Shown: positions 43,261 to 55,273, counted from the stretch's first letter. The stretch is DNA of 64,000 nt from Gemmatimonadales bacterium (GCA_041390145.1 JAWKQM010000002.1:1-64000); one strand, 5' to 3'. The notes: a model not told the origin generated them from the letters alone. A program made the numbers and translations.

Positions 43261-43620
43261 ATGCCTGACGCCGCCCCCGGTTCCCTCGCCGAGTTCCGCG
43301 CCTTTCGCGAGCAGATGAACGCGACGATCCTCAACGCCGGCAACCTGACCATCAACCGCTTCTTCGCGCTCGACGGGCGGGCCTACGAGGCCGGCGCCCT
43401 GGGCGTCAAGACCAAGGAGATGCTCGGCCTGGTGTCGAGCATGGTCCTCCGCTGCGACGACTGCATCACCTACCACATCGTCCGCTGCCGGGAGGAAGGG
43501 GTCACCCAGGCGGAGTTCCTGGAGATCTTCAGCGTGGCGCTGATCGTCGGGGGAAGTATCGTCGTTCCGCACTTGCGGCGGGCCATGTCGCGACTGGAGG
43601 AACTGGCCGGCTCAGCCTGA
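43261..43620 (+). CDS. Carboxymuconolactone decarboxylase-family (AhpD-like) protein
   Basis: This 119-residue all-helical CMD protein has the AhpD-type redox motif CxxC in RCDDCITYH (about residues 64-72), with the His next to it. Proteins of this type act as alkylhydroperoxidases or decarboxylases. The CxxC form points to a thiol peroxidase or disulfide role. It lies between the M28 peptidase and lepA, with no obvious partner. Confidence 0.9.
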   Translation: MPDAAPGSLAEFRAFREQMNATILNAGNLTINRFFALDGRAYEAGALGVKTKEMLGLVSSMVLRCDDCITYHIVRCREEGVTQAEFLEIFSVALIVGGSIVVPHLRRAMSRLEELAGSA

Positions 43621-43632
43621 CCGGGGCTCCGT

Positions 43633-43638
43633 TATATT
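43633..43638 (+). promoter_or_regulatory. -10 element of lepA, probably leaderless
   Basis: TATATTTG starts at 43633 and fits the TAnnTTTG form known from Bacteroidetes. It ends seven bases before the lepA ATG, so the transcript would start at or next to the start codon. No clear -35 is seen. Confidence 0.45.
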
Positions 43639-43645
43639 TGCGCCC

Positions 43646-45445
<1,800 letters not shown>

Positions 45446-45460
45446 CCCTCTCACCCAGCG

Positions 45461-46477
45461 ATGCCCATGCGCCCCGGCCCCATGCTCGTCATCCAGACCG
45501 CCTTCCTTGGCGACGTCGTCCTCACCACGCCACTGCTGTCGCGGCTCGCGGCGCGGTTCGGACCGGTGGACGTCGTGACCACGCCCGCCGCCGCCGAGCT
45601 GCTGGAAACGCACCCCGCCGTCCGGCAGGTGATCCGCTACGACAAGCGCGGCACCGACAGCGGGCTTGGCGGCTTCCGCCGCCTTGCCGAGCGGCTGGCC
45701 GCCACACGCTACGCCGGCGTGTTCCTCCCCCACCGCTCATGGCGGTCGGCGGCCCTGGCCGCGTGTGCGCACATCCCCGACCGGATCGGGTTCGACGACA
45801 GCCCCGCCGCCATGCTCTACACCGAGCGGGTGCCACGCCCCCGCGGGGGCCACGAGAGCGCCCGCCTCCTGGCCCTCGCCGACGGCGGACGCCACGAAGG
45901 GGCGGTGCCGGCGGTCGGCCTGACCCTGACCGACGCCGATCGGGCAGCCGCCGACGCCTGGCTCAAGGAACGGAAGATCGCCGGGCCCTTCGTGGCGGTG
46001 GCACCCGGGTCGATCTGGGGCACCAAGCGGTGGCCGGGATACGCGGAGCTCGTTGCCCGGCTGAAGCAGCCGGTCGTGGTGCTCGGCAGCGCCGCGGACA
46101 GCGCGCTCGCCGACGAGGTCGCCGCGGCGGGTGCCGGCCGCGCGCATTCTGCCGCCGGGGCTCTCTCGCTCCGTGAGTCGGCCGCCGTCATCGCCCGCGC
46201 AAACCTCCTCGTGACCAACGACTCCGCACCCCTCCACCTGGCCACCGGTGTGGGCACGCCGGTCGTGGCGGTGTTCGGCCCGACCACGCCGGCGCAGGGG
46301 TTCGGCCCAATCGGTGCTGGCAGCCGTGTCGTGGAGGAGAAGGGACTCTGGTGCCGCCCCTGCTCGCCGCACGGGCCCGCCACCTGCCCGCTCGGCCACC
46401 ACACCTGTATGCAGGCCATCGGCGTGGAGCGTGTCCTGGCCGCCGTCGCGTCCGCCTCGGCCGCCGGCGCGCACTGA
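45461..46477 (+). CDS. Glycosyltransferase family 9 (heptosyltransferase-like)
   Basis: This 338-residue GT-B protein of family 9 resembles ADP-heptose:LPS heptosyltransferases (WaaF/WaaC). The N-terminal block is LVIQTAFLGDVVLTTPLL. The C-terminal half has VAVAPGSIWGTKRWPGYAEL, TNDSAPLHLATGVGTPVVA and FGPTTPAQGFGP, as in WaaF. It adds a sugar to the lipopolysaccharide core on the cytoplasmic side of the inner membrane. It is the first gene of a six-gene coupled operon and lies one base before the ROK gene. Confidence 0.93.
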   Translation: MPMRPGPMLVIQTAFLGDVVLTTPLLSRLAARFGPVDVVTTPAAAELLETHPAVRQVIRYDKRGTDSGLGGFRRLAERLAATRYAGVFLPHRSWRSAALAACAHIPDRIGFDDSPAAMLYTERVPRPRGGHESARLLALADGGRHEGAVPAVGLTLTDADRAAADAWLKERKIAGPFVAVAPGSIWGTKRWPGYAELVARLKQPVVVLGSAADSALADEVAAAGAGRAHSAAGALSLRESAAVIARANLLVTNDSAPLHLATGVGTPVVAVFGPTTPAQGFGPIGAGSRVVEEKGLWCRPCSPHGPATCPLGHHTCMQAIGVERVLAAVASASAAGAH

Positions 46478-46478
46478 C

Positions 46479-47450
46479 ATGGAATACATCCTCGGCATCG
46501 ACGTGGGCGGCACGAACCTCGTCGCCGGCTGCGTCTCCAGCGACGGCTCGCGTCTCGAGGGGCTGTTGAGCGAGCCGACCCGCGCCGAGGAAGGGGCCGA
46601 TGGCGTGGTAGGGCGCATCCTGGCCCTGGGCCAGCGCTCCCGGGAGGCGCTCGCCGCCGCCGTGCCCGGGGCCAGCGTGTCGGGCGTCGGGATCGGCTCA
46701 CCCGGCCCCCTCGACACCCAACGGGGGATCGTGCTCCTGACGCCGAATCTCGGGTGGGTGGACTTCCCGCTGCGCGACAGGGTGGCGGACGGACTCAACC
46801 TGCCCGCGTCGCTGGACAACGACGCCAACTGCGCCGTGCTCGGCGAGCACTGGCGCGGTGCCGCCCGCGGGACGAGCCAGGCCATCGGCATCACGATCGG
46901 TACCGGAATCGGCGGCGGGATCATCCTCGACGGCCAGCTCTACCACGGCGCGTCCGATTGCGCCGGGGAAATCGGGCACACGACCATCGAGATGAACGGC
47001 CGCCGCTGCGCGTGCGGGAACTACGGCTGTCTCGAGGCCTACGCGTCGGGTCCTGCCATCGCACGGCGCGCCGTGGAGGCGGTCGAGCGCGGCGCCGAGA
47101 GCTCGCTTCGGGCGCTGTTGGACACCGATCCCGCGTCCATCACGGCGCAGGTGGTGTACGAGGCGGCCGAGGCAGGCGACAGCCTGGCCCGTGAGGTGGT
47201 GCAGGACACCGCACGAATCCTCGGCGCGGCTATTGCCAACCTGGTGAACGTCTTCAATCCCGAAGTCGTGGTGGTCTGCGGTGGCGTCACCCTGGCCGGT
47301 GAAAGCCTTTTTGCCCCCCTGCGTCGCGAAGTGACCCGCCGCGCCTTCCGTCCTGCGGTGGAAGTCTGCCGGATCGTGCCCGGCGCACTGACGGGATCCG
47401 CCGGCGTCTATGGCGCGGCTCGTTCGTTTCTCGACAGCTGCGCCAGGTGA
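46479..47450 (+). CDS. ROK-family sugar kinase (glucokinase-like)
   Basis: This 323-residue ROK kinase has the ATP site IDVGGTNLVAG at the start and catalytic Asp in SLDNDANCAVLGE. IGTGIGGGII and the zinc motif CACGNYGCLE follow. Substrate is most likely glucose or a related hexose, from similarity only. It stands between the GT9 and PfkB genes. Confidence 0.93.
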   Translation: MEYILGIDVGGTNLVAGCVSSDGSRLEGLLSEPTRAEEGADGVVGRILALGQRSREALAAAVPGASVSGVGIGSPGPLDTQRGIVLLTPNLGWVDFPLRDRVADGLNLPASLDNDANCAVLGEHWRGAARGTSQAIGITIGTGIGGGIILDGQLYHGASDCAGEIGHTTIEMNGRRCACGNYGCLEAYASGPAIARRAVEAVERGAESSLRALLDTDPASITAQVVYEAAEAGDSLAREVVQDTARILGAAIANLVNVFNPEVVVVCGGVTLAGESLFAPLRREVTRRAFRPAVEVCRIVPGALTGSAGVYGAARSFLDSCAR

Positions 47451-47452
47451 CC

Positions 47453-48403
47453 ATGCGCCGCGTCGGCGTCATCGGGACGATGGTCTGGGACATGATTCAC
47501 GGGCGGGACCCGGTCGGGCCGCCCACCGAGGAATGGGGCGGCATTGCCTACGCGTTGTCCGGCATGGACGCCGCGCTGGACGACGGTTGGGAAATCGTGC
47601 CCCTGATCCGTGTGGGACGGGATCTGGCACCGCAGGCGGCCGAGTTCCTCCGTGGACTCTCCCGGCTCGCGCCGGGGGCGCGCTGCATCGAGGTGCCGGC
47701 GCCCAACAACCGGGTGGTGCTGCGGTACCAGTCGGCGGAGCGCCGCTGTGAACGGATGCAGGGCGGCGTGCCAGGATGGACCTGGCCGGAACTCGGCCCG
47801 CTGGTGGGCGATCTCGACGCCCTGTACGTCAACTTCATTTCCGGTTTCGAGATGTGCCTCGGCACCGCCCAGGCATTGCGGCAGGGCTTCCAAGGCCCCA
47901 TCTATGCGGATCTCCACAGCCTCTTCCTCGGGATGCAGCGCGACGGCATGCGAACGCTCCAGCCCCTTCCCGACGCCCCCTCCTGGTTCGGGTGCTTCGA
48001 TGCGATCCAGGTCAACGAGGATGAAATGCACCAGCTCTCCCCCGACCCGATGGGACTCTCCGCCGCCGCACTGGGCGCGGGGGTGTCGCTGCTGCTGGTG
48101 ACGCTCGGGTCGCGCGGCACCGCCTACGTGGCGGCCCCGGGGTTTGACGGATGGAATCGCGGCGCCGCGGCGACCGCCGGCCTGCCGGTCCGCACGGCGC
48201 TGGTGGCCGCCCCCGCGGTCGACGCGCTCGATCCGACCGGCTGCGGCGACGTCTTCGGGGCGGCGTGCGCCGCCCGGCTGCTCGCCGGGGTGCCGGTGCC
48301 CGACGCCATTCGGGACGCCAATGCCCTCGCCGCGCGCAATGCAGCCTACCGGGGTGCTGCGGGGCTCGTGCGGCACCTCCGCGGGGAACTGGTGGCGCCA
48401 TGA
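47453..48403 (+). CDS. PfkB-family carbohydrate kinase
   Basis: This 316-residue PfkB/ribokinase-like protein has the C-terminal catalytic motif DALDPTGCGDVFGAA with the catalytic Asp. The N-terminal GG motif is weak (EEWGGIAYALSG). Central loops are unusual for the family, such as VYVNFISGFEM-like segments. The ATG at 47453, with AGGTGA before it, is taken; GTG at 47447 overlapping the ROK stop is possible. Its stop overlaps the HATPase gene. The substrate cannot be assigned. Confidence 0.85.
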   Translation: MRRVGVIGTMVWDMIHGRDPVGPPTEEWGGIAYALSGMDAALDDGWEIVPLIRVGRDLAPQAAEFLRGLSRLAPGARCIEVPAPNNRVVLRYQSAERRCERMQGGVPGWTWPELGPLVGDLDALYVNFISGFEMCLGTAQALRQGFQGPIYADLHSLFLGMQRDGMRTLQPLPDAPSWFGCFDAIQVNEDEMHQLSPDPMGLSAAALGAGVSLLLVTLGSRGTAYVAAPGFDGWNRGAAATAGLPVRTALVAAPAVDALDPTGCGDVFGAACAARLLAGVPVPDAIRDANALAARNAAYRGAAGLVRHLRGELVAP

Positions 48404-49302
48404 CGCGCATCGCCGAGGTGCCCGCCTACTTCGACGACAAGTCGTTCGACCACTTCGCGCAGGGGTTCGGCGCCTGGCCGCCCGACGAACGGATGCTCTT
48501 CGATGCCCGGGCCGCCACCTGGGCCTCACCCTACGGCCTGATCGGCATGCTCACCGCCGCCCAGGCCCTGCGGGAAGCCCACTGCGAGAAACCCCTCTTT
48601 ACCGTGCCCGCCAGCGATGACGTGCGCCGGTACTGGGCCCGGACCGGGTTCTTCCGGCACGCCGCCGACCTCTTCGAGATCCACGGGAAGGTGCCCCGGG
48701 TCGCCGCGAGCGAGGACTCCGACCACCTGCTCGACATTACGCCAGTCGGGGCGTCTGAGGATGTGCATCAGGTGGTAGGCCGCATCCAGGAACGGGCGGC
48801 CCGGATGCTGAGCAACGAGCTCGGGCTCGAGGCGAAGGCCACGATGGGTTTCGCAATGGCGCTTTCGGAGGCGTGTCAGAATATTGTAGAGCACGCCGGG
48901 ACCTCCGGGTGGGTGGCCGTCCACCTGTATAACTTCCGGAAGCGGCTCGGGCGGCGCGTGATCGTCATCGCGGTCAGCGACGCGGGGCTCGGCTTCCGCC
49001 GTTCGCTGGAGGCCACCCAGGCCAAGCGATTTGGCGACCGCTGGGGCGACGCGGCCGCGCTTGAGGCGGCGCTGATCCAGGGCGTCAGCCGCTTCCGTGA
49101 TCCGGGCCGGGGCCAGGGCCTCGCCGGGATCAAGCGCTATCTCAGTCGGTGGGACGGGAAAATTTCCATCAGGAGCGGGACCGCCCGGCTGTCGATCGTC
49201 CCGCCCTGGGACGACGATGTTCCCCTCGCGGAGAACCTCCCGTTCTTCCCCGGCTCCCAGGTGCAGGTGGTCATCCCGGCCCAGGAAGGAGGCGCCCGGT
49301 GA
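48400..49302 (+). CDS. STAS-like plus HATPase regulatory protein
   Basis: This 300-residue cytoplasmic protein has an N-terminal STAS-like part (residues 30-120). Its C-terminal Bergerat ATPase has the N box ALSEACQNIVEHA, G1 SDAGLGF and G2 GRGQGLAGIK. There is no phospho-acceptor His domain, so it resembles an anti-sigma-factor kinase or serine-kinase switch rather than a sensor kinase. It overlaps the PfkB and downstream STAS genes (ATGA, GTGA), forming a two-gene switch module. Confidence 0.8.
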   Translation: MTRIAEVPAYFDDKSFDHFAQGFGAWPPDERMLFDARAATWASPYGLIGMLTAAQALREAHCEKPLFTVPASDDVRRYWARTGFFRHAADLFEIHGKVPRVAASEDSDHLLDITPVGASEDVHQVVGRIQERAARMLSNELGLEAKATMGFAMALSEACQNIVEHAGTSGWVAVHLYNFRKRLGRRVIVIAVSDAGLGFRRSLEATQAKRFGDRWGDAAALEAALIQGVSRFRDPGRGQGLAGIKRYLSRWDGKISIRSGTARLSIVPPWDDDVPLAENLPFFPGSQVQVVIPAQEGGAR

Positions 49303-49838
49303 TCCAGACGATTCCGCTCGGCCGCGTCCTCAGGGAGACGGTCGCTACGCCGTATTGCGACCTTGTCACCCGCCCCACCGGCGCCGCCGTGCGGGGCTGG
49401 ATCCAGAAGGCGATCGCGGGGTCCAGCGCCCCGATGACCATGCTCGATTTCACCGAGGTCGGCCTCCTCGACTTCAGCTGCGCCGACGAGATCGTGGCCA
49501 AACTGCTCCTCGACACCGACCCCGGCACCGACCACTACGTGATGCTGCTCGGCACGCGGGAAGACCACACCGAGGCGATTGACCACGTCCTCAACCACCA
49601 CGCGCTCGCCATCGCGGTCATCACCGGCCCCGATGAGCCGCCGCAGCTCCTCGGCCGGGTGACCCCCGAACTCCAGCGGGTGTTCCACTGCGTCTTCCGG
49701 ACAGGCGCCGGTGACGCCGGCAGCATCGCGGACAGCCTCGGGTGGACGCTTGAGCGGGCCGCCGACGCCTTGCTGACCCTGTCCCTGCTGCGTCTCCTGC
49801 GCGCAGAGGCCGGCACCTTCCACCCCCTCCCCCAATGA
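49299..49838 (+). CDS. STAS-like protein with C-terminal helical domain
   Basis: This 179-residue protein starts at GTG overlapping the HATPase stop. The N-terminal half (residues 15-105) looks like the STAS-like fold seen in proteins paired with HATPases: MTMLDFTEVGLLDFSCADEI resembles the STAS phospho-site strand, with Ser at the usual position. The C-terminal half (about 110-175) is helical and wing-like (LQRVFHCVFRTG, GSIADSLGWTLERAADALL) and could bind DNA. It is a likely partner of the HATPase protein; the regulated target is unknown. Confidence 0.65.
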   Translation: MIQTIPLGRVLRETVATPYCDLVTRPTGAAVRGWIQKAIAGSSAPMTMLDFTEVGLLDFSCADEIVAKLLLDTDPGTDHYVMLLGTREDHTEAIDHVLNHHALAIAVITGPDEPPQLLGRVTPELQRVFHCVFRTGAGDAGSIADSLGWTLERAADALLTLSLLRLLRAEAGTFHPLPQ

Positions 49839-50989
49839 CCCCACCGCGCCCCGGCCCCTCGACGCTGTCTGTCCACGGCATTCCCCATCGCCGCGCCGAC
49901 TGGACCCCGGTGGTCAATCCGGTGGTCCAGAGCACCACGTTCGTGAATCCGGTTGGCTCCAGTGAAGAGGTGCTGTACACCCGGTACGGCAACAACCCGA
50001 ACCAGGTCGACCTCGCCCGCAAGTACGCCCTCCTCGAGGGCGCGGATGCGGCGGTGTTCCTCTCCAGCGGGATGGGGGCCACCGCGCTGGCCCACCTCGC
50101 CGTGCTGCGTCCCGGCGACCACCTCGTGGCCAGCGAGTGGATCTACGGCGGCACCCGTCGTCTCTTTGACGACGAACTCGGCCGCTTCGGCATCGAGGTC
50201 TCCTACGTCGACCCGACGCAGCATCGCCTGTGGCGCAAGTCGGTACGCAAGTCGACTCGCGCGATCTTCGTCGAGACCCCGACCAATCCCACGCTTCGCA
50301 TCATCGACCTCGCCCCGATTGCCCAGGTCACGAAGGAGTTCGGGCTGGCCTTGCTGGTGGATGGCACCTTCGCCAGCCCCATCAACCTGCGGCCCATCGA
50401 GCACGGTGCCGACGTCGTCATCAGCAGCGCGACGAAGTACCTGAACGGCCACAGCGATGTGATCGCCGGGGCGGTGGCCGGGTCGGCCTCGTTTATCGAG
50501 GAGGTCACCCGCCTGATGCGGCTCTGGGGGCAATCGATCGACCCGCACGCCGCCTGGCTGGTGGAGCGCGGGCTCCGGACGCTGGCGGTCCGGATGGAGC
50601 GGCACAACACCAACGGGATGGCGGTGGCGGAGTGGGCCGCGGCACAGCCGGAATTCTCGGCGGTGCACTACCCGGGGCTGCCGGCCCACCCCGACCATGC
50701 CTATGCCAGGGAGATGCTGCACGGCTTCGGCGGGATGGTCGGATTGCAGCTGGTCGGGGGGGCACGCGCCTCGGAGCGCTTCCTCAAGAAGCTGAAGCTC
50801 GTGGCGCACGCGCCGAGTCTCGCCGGAGTCGAGAGCCTGATCTCCGAGCCGAGGCTGACGTCGCACAAGGGGCTCTCGGCAGAGGATCGGACGCGGATCG
50901 GCATCCCGGACGGGTTCCTTCGGCTGAGCTGCGGCATCGAGGACGCCGCGGATATCATCGGCGATCTGGAGCAGGCCTTGGGGAGGTAG
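49835..50989 (+). CDS. Cys/Met-metabolism PLP enzyme (cystathionine gamma-synthase or -lyase type)
   Basis: This 384-residue fold-type I PLP enzyme carries the PLP Lys in SSATKYLNGHSD (about residue 199) and YTRYGNNPNQ near 48. ETPTNPTLRI near 147 and FLRLSCGIED near the C-terminus complete the family pattern. These enzymes make or break thioether bonds in Cys/Met metabolism; the exact reaction cannot be told. It overlaps the STAS gene (ATGA) and is the last gene of the operon. Confidence 0.92.
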   Translation: MTPPRPGPSTLSVHGIPHRRADWTPVVNPVVQSTTFVNPVGSSEEVLYTRYGNNPNQVDLARKYALLEGADAAVFLSSGMGATALAHLAVLRPGDHLVASEWIYGGTRRLFDDELGRFGIEVSYVDPTQHRLWRKSVRKSTRAIFVETPTNPTLRIIDLAPIAQVTKEFGLALLVDGTFASPINLRPIEHGADVVISSATKYLNGHSDVIAGAVAGSASFIEEVTRLMRLWGQSIDPHAAWLVERGLRTLAVRMERHNTNGMAVAEWAAAQPEFSAVHYPGLPAHPDHAYAREMLHGFGGMVGLQLVGGARASERFLKKLKLVAHAPSLAGVESLISEPRLTSHKGLSAEDRTRIGIPDGFLRLSCGIEDAADIIGDLEQALGR

Positions 50990-51002
50990 TTATCTTCCAG
51001 CC

Positions 51003-51691
<689 letters not shown>

Positions 51692-51695
<4 letters not shown>

Positions 51696-52561
51696 GCCTC
51701 CTGACCCGCGAGACGTTCCGGTCGTTCCGGCGGGCGCCGATGCTGTCAGCGCTGTCGATCACGACGATCGCCTTTTCGCTCTTTACGGTGGGACTGTTCG
51801 GGCTGGTGGCCGTGAACATGCAGGAAGCACTGCGCGGCATCAGCAACCGGGTGGAAATCGAGGCGTTTCTCCTCCGCGGAACGCCGCCGGAAACGATCAC
51901 GCTGGCCTCGCAGGACATTGCCTCGTTCCCGGAGGTCGATGCGGTCGTCTACGTGGACGAGGACGAGGCGATGCAGCGGGCCCAGCAGGAACTGATTGAG
52001 TTCAAGGACGCCTACCGCGACCTGCAGGTGAACCCGCTCCCCGCATCGCTGCAGATCTCGCTGAAGGAAGGCTTCCGGGACGCTTCGCACGTGACGGCGG
52101 TGGCCAAGCGGATCGAGGGCTTCTCGTTCGTGGACGACGTGCGTTTCGGCCGCGAGTGGATCGAGAACCTGGACCGGCTGCGCAATCTCGCGGGGTTCGT
52201 CGGGCTGGTCATCGGGCTGGCGTTTGCGTCGGTGGCGGTCGTGATCATTGGCGTCACCATCCGGATGACGGTGCTCCAGCGGGCACGGGAAATCGCCATC
52301 ATGCGCCTGGTCGGCGCCACCGACGCGTTCATCCGCGGTCCCTTCCTCCTCGATGGCGCGGTCAAGGGCTTCCTCGGCGGCGTCCTGGCGGTGGTGCTCT
52401 CCCGGATCGCGTTCGAGCTCTTCCGCCGCAACAGCACGACCGCCGTGCATGCCCTGCTCTTCTTCGAACCGAAACACCTCCTGCTGGGCATACTCTTCGG
52501 CGTGGCCATCGGGCTCGGGGGAAGCCTCGTGAGCGTCGGAAGACACTTGAGAAATGTCTAG
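51692..52561 (+). CDS. ftsX: Cell-division protein FtsX
   Basis: This 289-residue protein has four helices: residues 20-45, then three near 165-190, 220-240 and 260-280. A periplasmic loop (about 50-160) lies between the first and second. It is the membrane partner of FtsE and transmits ATP hydrolysis to the murein hydrolase activator. It starts at GTG overlapping the ftsE stop, and its end overlaps the envC-like gene by eight bases. Confidence 0.93.
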
Positions 52562-53786
52562 GCTGGGCAGGAAGGCAGGGCGGCAGGGCGGCCGGTCGCG
52601 AATCCCCCCCGGTCCTGTGTTGGTGTCCCTGGCCGTCTTGGCGTGCATGGCCGTTGCACCCGTCCAGGCGCAGGGCGGCATGACCGAACTGCAACGCAGC
52701 CGCCAGCGCCTCGATTCGATTCGGCAGGAACGGCAGCGGCTGGAAGCGCAGCAGGAACGGCTGCAGGGCCAGGTCCGCGACGTCAACGCCGACCTCCGCA
52801 ACATCGAACGCCAGCGCGAAACCACCAACCGCATCGTCAACGAAATCGAGTCGCAGCTCTCCGGCCTCAACAACGAGCTGGGCCGCGTCAGCGGCGAGCT
52901 CGCACTCGCCGAGGACAACCTCGAGGAGAAGCAGGCGGTGCTGGAGCGGCGGTTGATCGACATCTACAAGCGCGGCCCGATGTACACCTTCCAGGCGCTG
53001 CTGGCCGCCGCCTCCTTCGGCGACCTCCTGGCGCGGTACAAGTACCTCTACCTCACGAGCCGGCAGGACCAGGCGCTGGTGCACGATGTCGAGGCCCTCA
53101 ACGCGCGGGTCCGGCGGCAGCGCAACGACCTCCTCGGCATCCGGGCGACGCTCGGCAGCACGCGGGAAGACCGGGAGCGGGAGCTCAAGCGCTACGCCGA
53201 CCTGGCGACGGCGCGGGCCCGTCGGCTCTCGCAACTGCAGCGCTCCGGTCAGGCCACCGAGGAGAAGCTGGGCACACTGGAGCGAGACGAAGCCAGGTTG
53301 AATGAGGTGCTCGCGGCCCTGGAGCGTGCCAGCCGAAACGCTGCCGCCGCCGGCGGAGCGCCCATCCCGGGCGGCCTGACGACCGAGGACATTGGCAAGC
53401 TCGACTGGCCGGTCAATGGCCGGGTGGTTTACAACTTCGGGCGCACCACACTCCCCAGCGGCGTTGCGGTGCGGTGGACCGGGATCGGGATCGGCGCAGC
53501 AGAGGGCACGCCGATCAAGGTGGTGGAGACGGGACGGGTGGACCTGATTCAACGGATCGGGACGTATGGACTGACGGTGGTCGTCCTGCACGGCAACGGC
53601 TATCGCTCCCTCTATGCGCACCTGCAGAACGCGAGTGTGGTCGTGGGGCAGGACGTGACGCGCGGGCAGGTCATCGGGACGGTCGGCGGGGCGAACTCCG
53701 AACAGGGGCCCCATCTCCACTTCGAGATCCGGGGCGAGAATTCGATTGCCCTCGACCCGTCGGACTGGCTGCGGCGGCGGCGGTAG
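52554..53786 (+). CDS. envC: EnvC-like murein hydrolase activator (coiled coil plus LytM/M23)
   Basis: This 410-residue protein has a signal region ending PVQAQGG, a long coiled coil (about residues 45-260) and a C-terminal LytM/M23 domain (about 285-405). The LytM domain reads WTGIGIGAAEGTPI, HGNGYRSLYAHL and HLHFEIR. Where catalytic M23 enzymes have HxGxD, this has RWTGIGIG, so the first zinc ligands are lost; it is an activator, as in EnvC. Its position right after ftsEX fits this complex. Confidence 0.93.
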   Translation: MSRLGRKAGRQGGRSRIPPGPVLVSLAVLACMAVAPVQAQGGMTELQRSRQRLDSIRQERQRLEAQQERLQGQVRDVNADLRNIERQRETTNRIVNEIESQLSGLNNELGRVSGELALAEDNLEEKQAVLERRLIDIYKRGPMYTFQALLAAASFGDLLARYKYLYLTSRQDQALVHDVEALNARVRRQRNDLLGIRATLGSTREDRERELKRYADLATARARRLSQLQRSGQATEEKLGTLERDEARLNEVLAALERASRNAAAAGGAPIPGGLTTEDIGKLDWPVNGRVVYNFGRTTLPSGVAVRWTGIGIGAAEGTPIKVVETGRVDLIQRIGTYGLTVVVLHGNGYRSLYAHLQNASVVVGQDVTRGQVIGTVGGANSEQGPHLHFEIRGENSIALDPSDWLRRRR

Positions 53787-53791
53787 CGGCC

Positions 53792-55273
53792 CTAGGCCGC
53801 GACGGAGTCGGCGGTCCCGATCCGCTCGTCGGTTTGGGCCTTGCCGCGGAGCAGCGCCGCCTCTACCAGGGCAAAGAGGTCCTCGGTCTGCACGGCGGAG
53901 GGATGGGGGAAAGTGACGATACCCGCGCTCAGCCGCGGCCGATCCTCCGCCGCGAGTTCCGCAAACGGCGAGGCGAGGATCTGTTCGCGGACCCGCCACA
54001 CCGACCGCCGCGCGCCTTCCATGTCCGTTTCCGGCAGGATCAGGGCGAATTCGTCACCGCCATAGCGTGACACGAAGTCGGGAGCGCGCAGCTGGCTCTG
54101 CAGGAGACGGCCCAGCTCCGCCAGGACACGGTCCCCCCCCTCCATGCCAAGTCGCTCGTTCAGCGACCGCAGCTGGTCCACGTCGAGCAGGATGAGGCTG
54201 AAGCTCAGGGCGTAGCGGCGGGCCCGCTCAAACTCCTCCCTGATCCGGCGGTCGAGGGCGTCGAGGGTTCCGCAGCCGGTCAGCGGGTCGTGCGCTGACA
54301 CGCCGGCCAGGCGACGATAGATGGTGGACCGCCGTTCCTCGGTCTCGAGCACGCGGGCCGCGGCGGTGGTAATCGTCTCGGCGAAGGCGACCTGTTCAGG
54401 GGCCAGGGCCGGATCGGAGCGTCGGGTGCGCAGGAGGAAGACTCCCGCGATGTGACCCTGCAACGCCACCGGGATTGCCAGCACGCTCCGGATTTGCACC
54501 CGCACCTGGTGCTCGGTCCAGTGGGCGCGTGCGTCGGCAAAGAGGGGATGGGTGTGGACATCCGGCACGAAGACCGGCTTCTCCGTCCGGACCGCCTCCT
54601 GCACCTCGGGATACCGCGCCAGGTCGACCGTCAGGTCGCGGAGGCCGGGGCTCTCGTGGACCGCGACGACCCGACCAGTGGGCTCGCCGGGTGGGGTCAG
54701 GAGGAAGGAGCAGTGCGCAAGTTCCAGGGCGGAGCCGACACGCCGCACCAGCGTCTGCACGATTTCGTCGGGCCGGATGGCCGTGGAGACTTCGGCGAAG
54801 ATGTCGAACATGAGCCCACTGACCCGGCGCTCGCGGCGATGCGATTCCAGGCTGGCGCGTCCCCGGAGCCGCGCCTCGACTCGCGCGCAGAGCTCGCCCA
54901 ATTTGACGGGCGCCGACATCGCTTCGGCCGCGCCGAGACGGAGCGCCGCCTGCACCCCGTCGGGCTGATCGGACGCGAGGAGGGCGAACACCGGCACCTC
55001 GCTCCAGGCCCCAAGGCGGAGGTGCTCCAGCTCGGCGGCGAGCGAGGCGTTCGCGTCGGCCGCCGTCAACAGGGCGAGGTCGGGGAGCATGCCCGTCGGC
55101 GGATCCTCGGGAAGGTGGTCGGCCTCGAGCACCTGGAACCCGCCGCGCACCAGCGCGCGCTCAAGGCCATCGGGCCGCAGCGTCGGGTCGCCGAGCAGCA
55201 GGACTCGTGGGTGGGCGAGGGCGCCACCCGGAGCGCGTTCAGTCACGGAGGGTCTGTCGATCCATGAAATCAT
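53792..55273 (-). CDS. Diguanylate cyclase with receiver-like and GAF domains
   Basis: This 493-residue protein has an N-terminal receiver-like domain (residues 20-135) in which the phospho-acceptor region is weak. A GAF domain (about 150-310) is followed by a GGDEF domain (about 325-485). The active site is intact (RYGGDEF), with LILLDVDQL for metal binding, so it should make cyclic di-GMP. No I-site RxxD was sought in detail. The gene is convergent with envC, five bases apart, and its start overlaps the divergent nfo gene. Confidence 0.92.
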   Translation of the reverse strand: MISWIDRPSVTERAPGGALAHPRVLLLGDPTLRPDGLERALVRGGFQVLEADHLPEDPPTGMLPDLALLTAADANASLAAELEHLRLGAWSEVPVFALLASDQPDGVQAALRLGAAEAMSAPVKLGELCARVEARLRGRASLESHRRERRVSGLMFDIFAEVSTAIRPDEIVQTLVRRVGSALELAHCSFLLTPPGEPTGRVVAVHESPGLRDLTVDLARYPEVQEAVRTEKPVFVPDVHTHPLFADARAHWTEHQVRVQIRSVLAIPVALQGHIAGVFLLRTRRSDPALAPEQVAFAETITTAAARVLETEERRSTIYRRLAGVSAHDPLTGCGTLDALDRRIREEFERARRYALSFSLILLDVDQLRSLNERLGMEGGDRVLAELGRLLQSQLRAPDFVSRYGGDEFALILPETDMEGARRSVWRVREQILASPFAELAAEDRPRLSAGIVTFPHPSAVQTEDLFALVEAALLRGKAQTDERIGTADSVAA

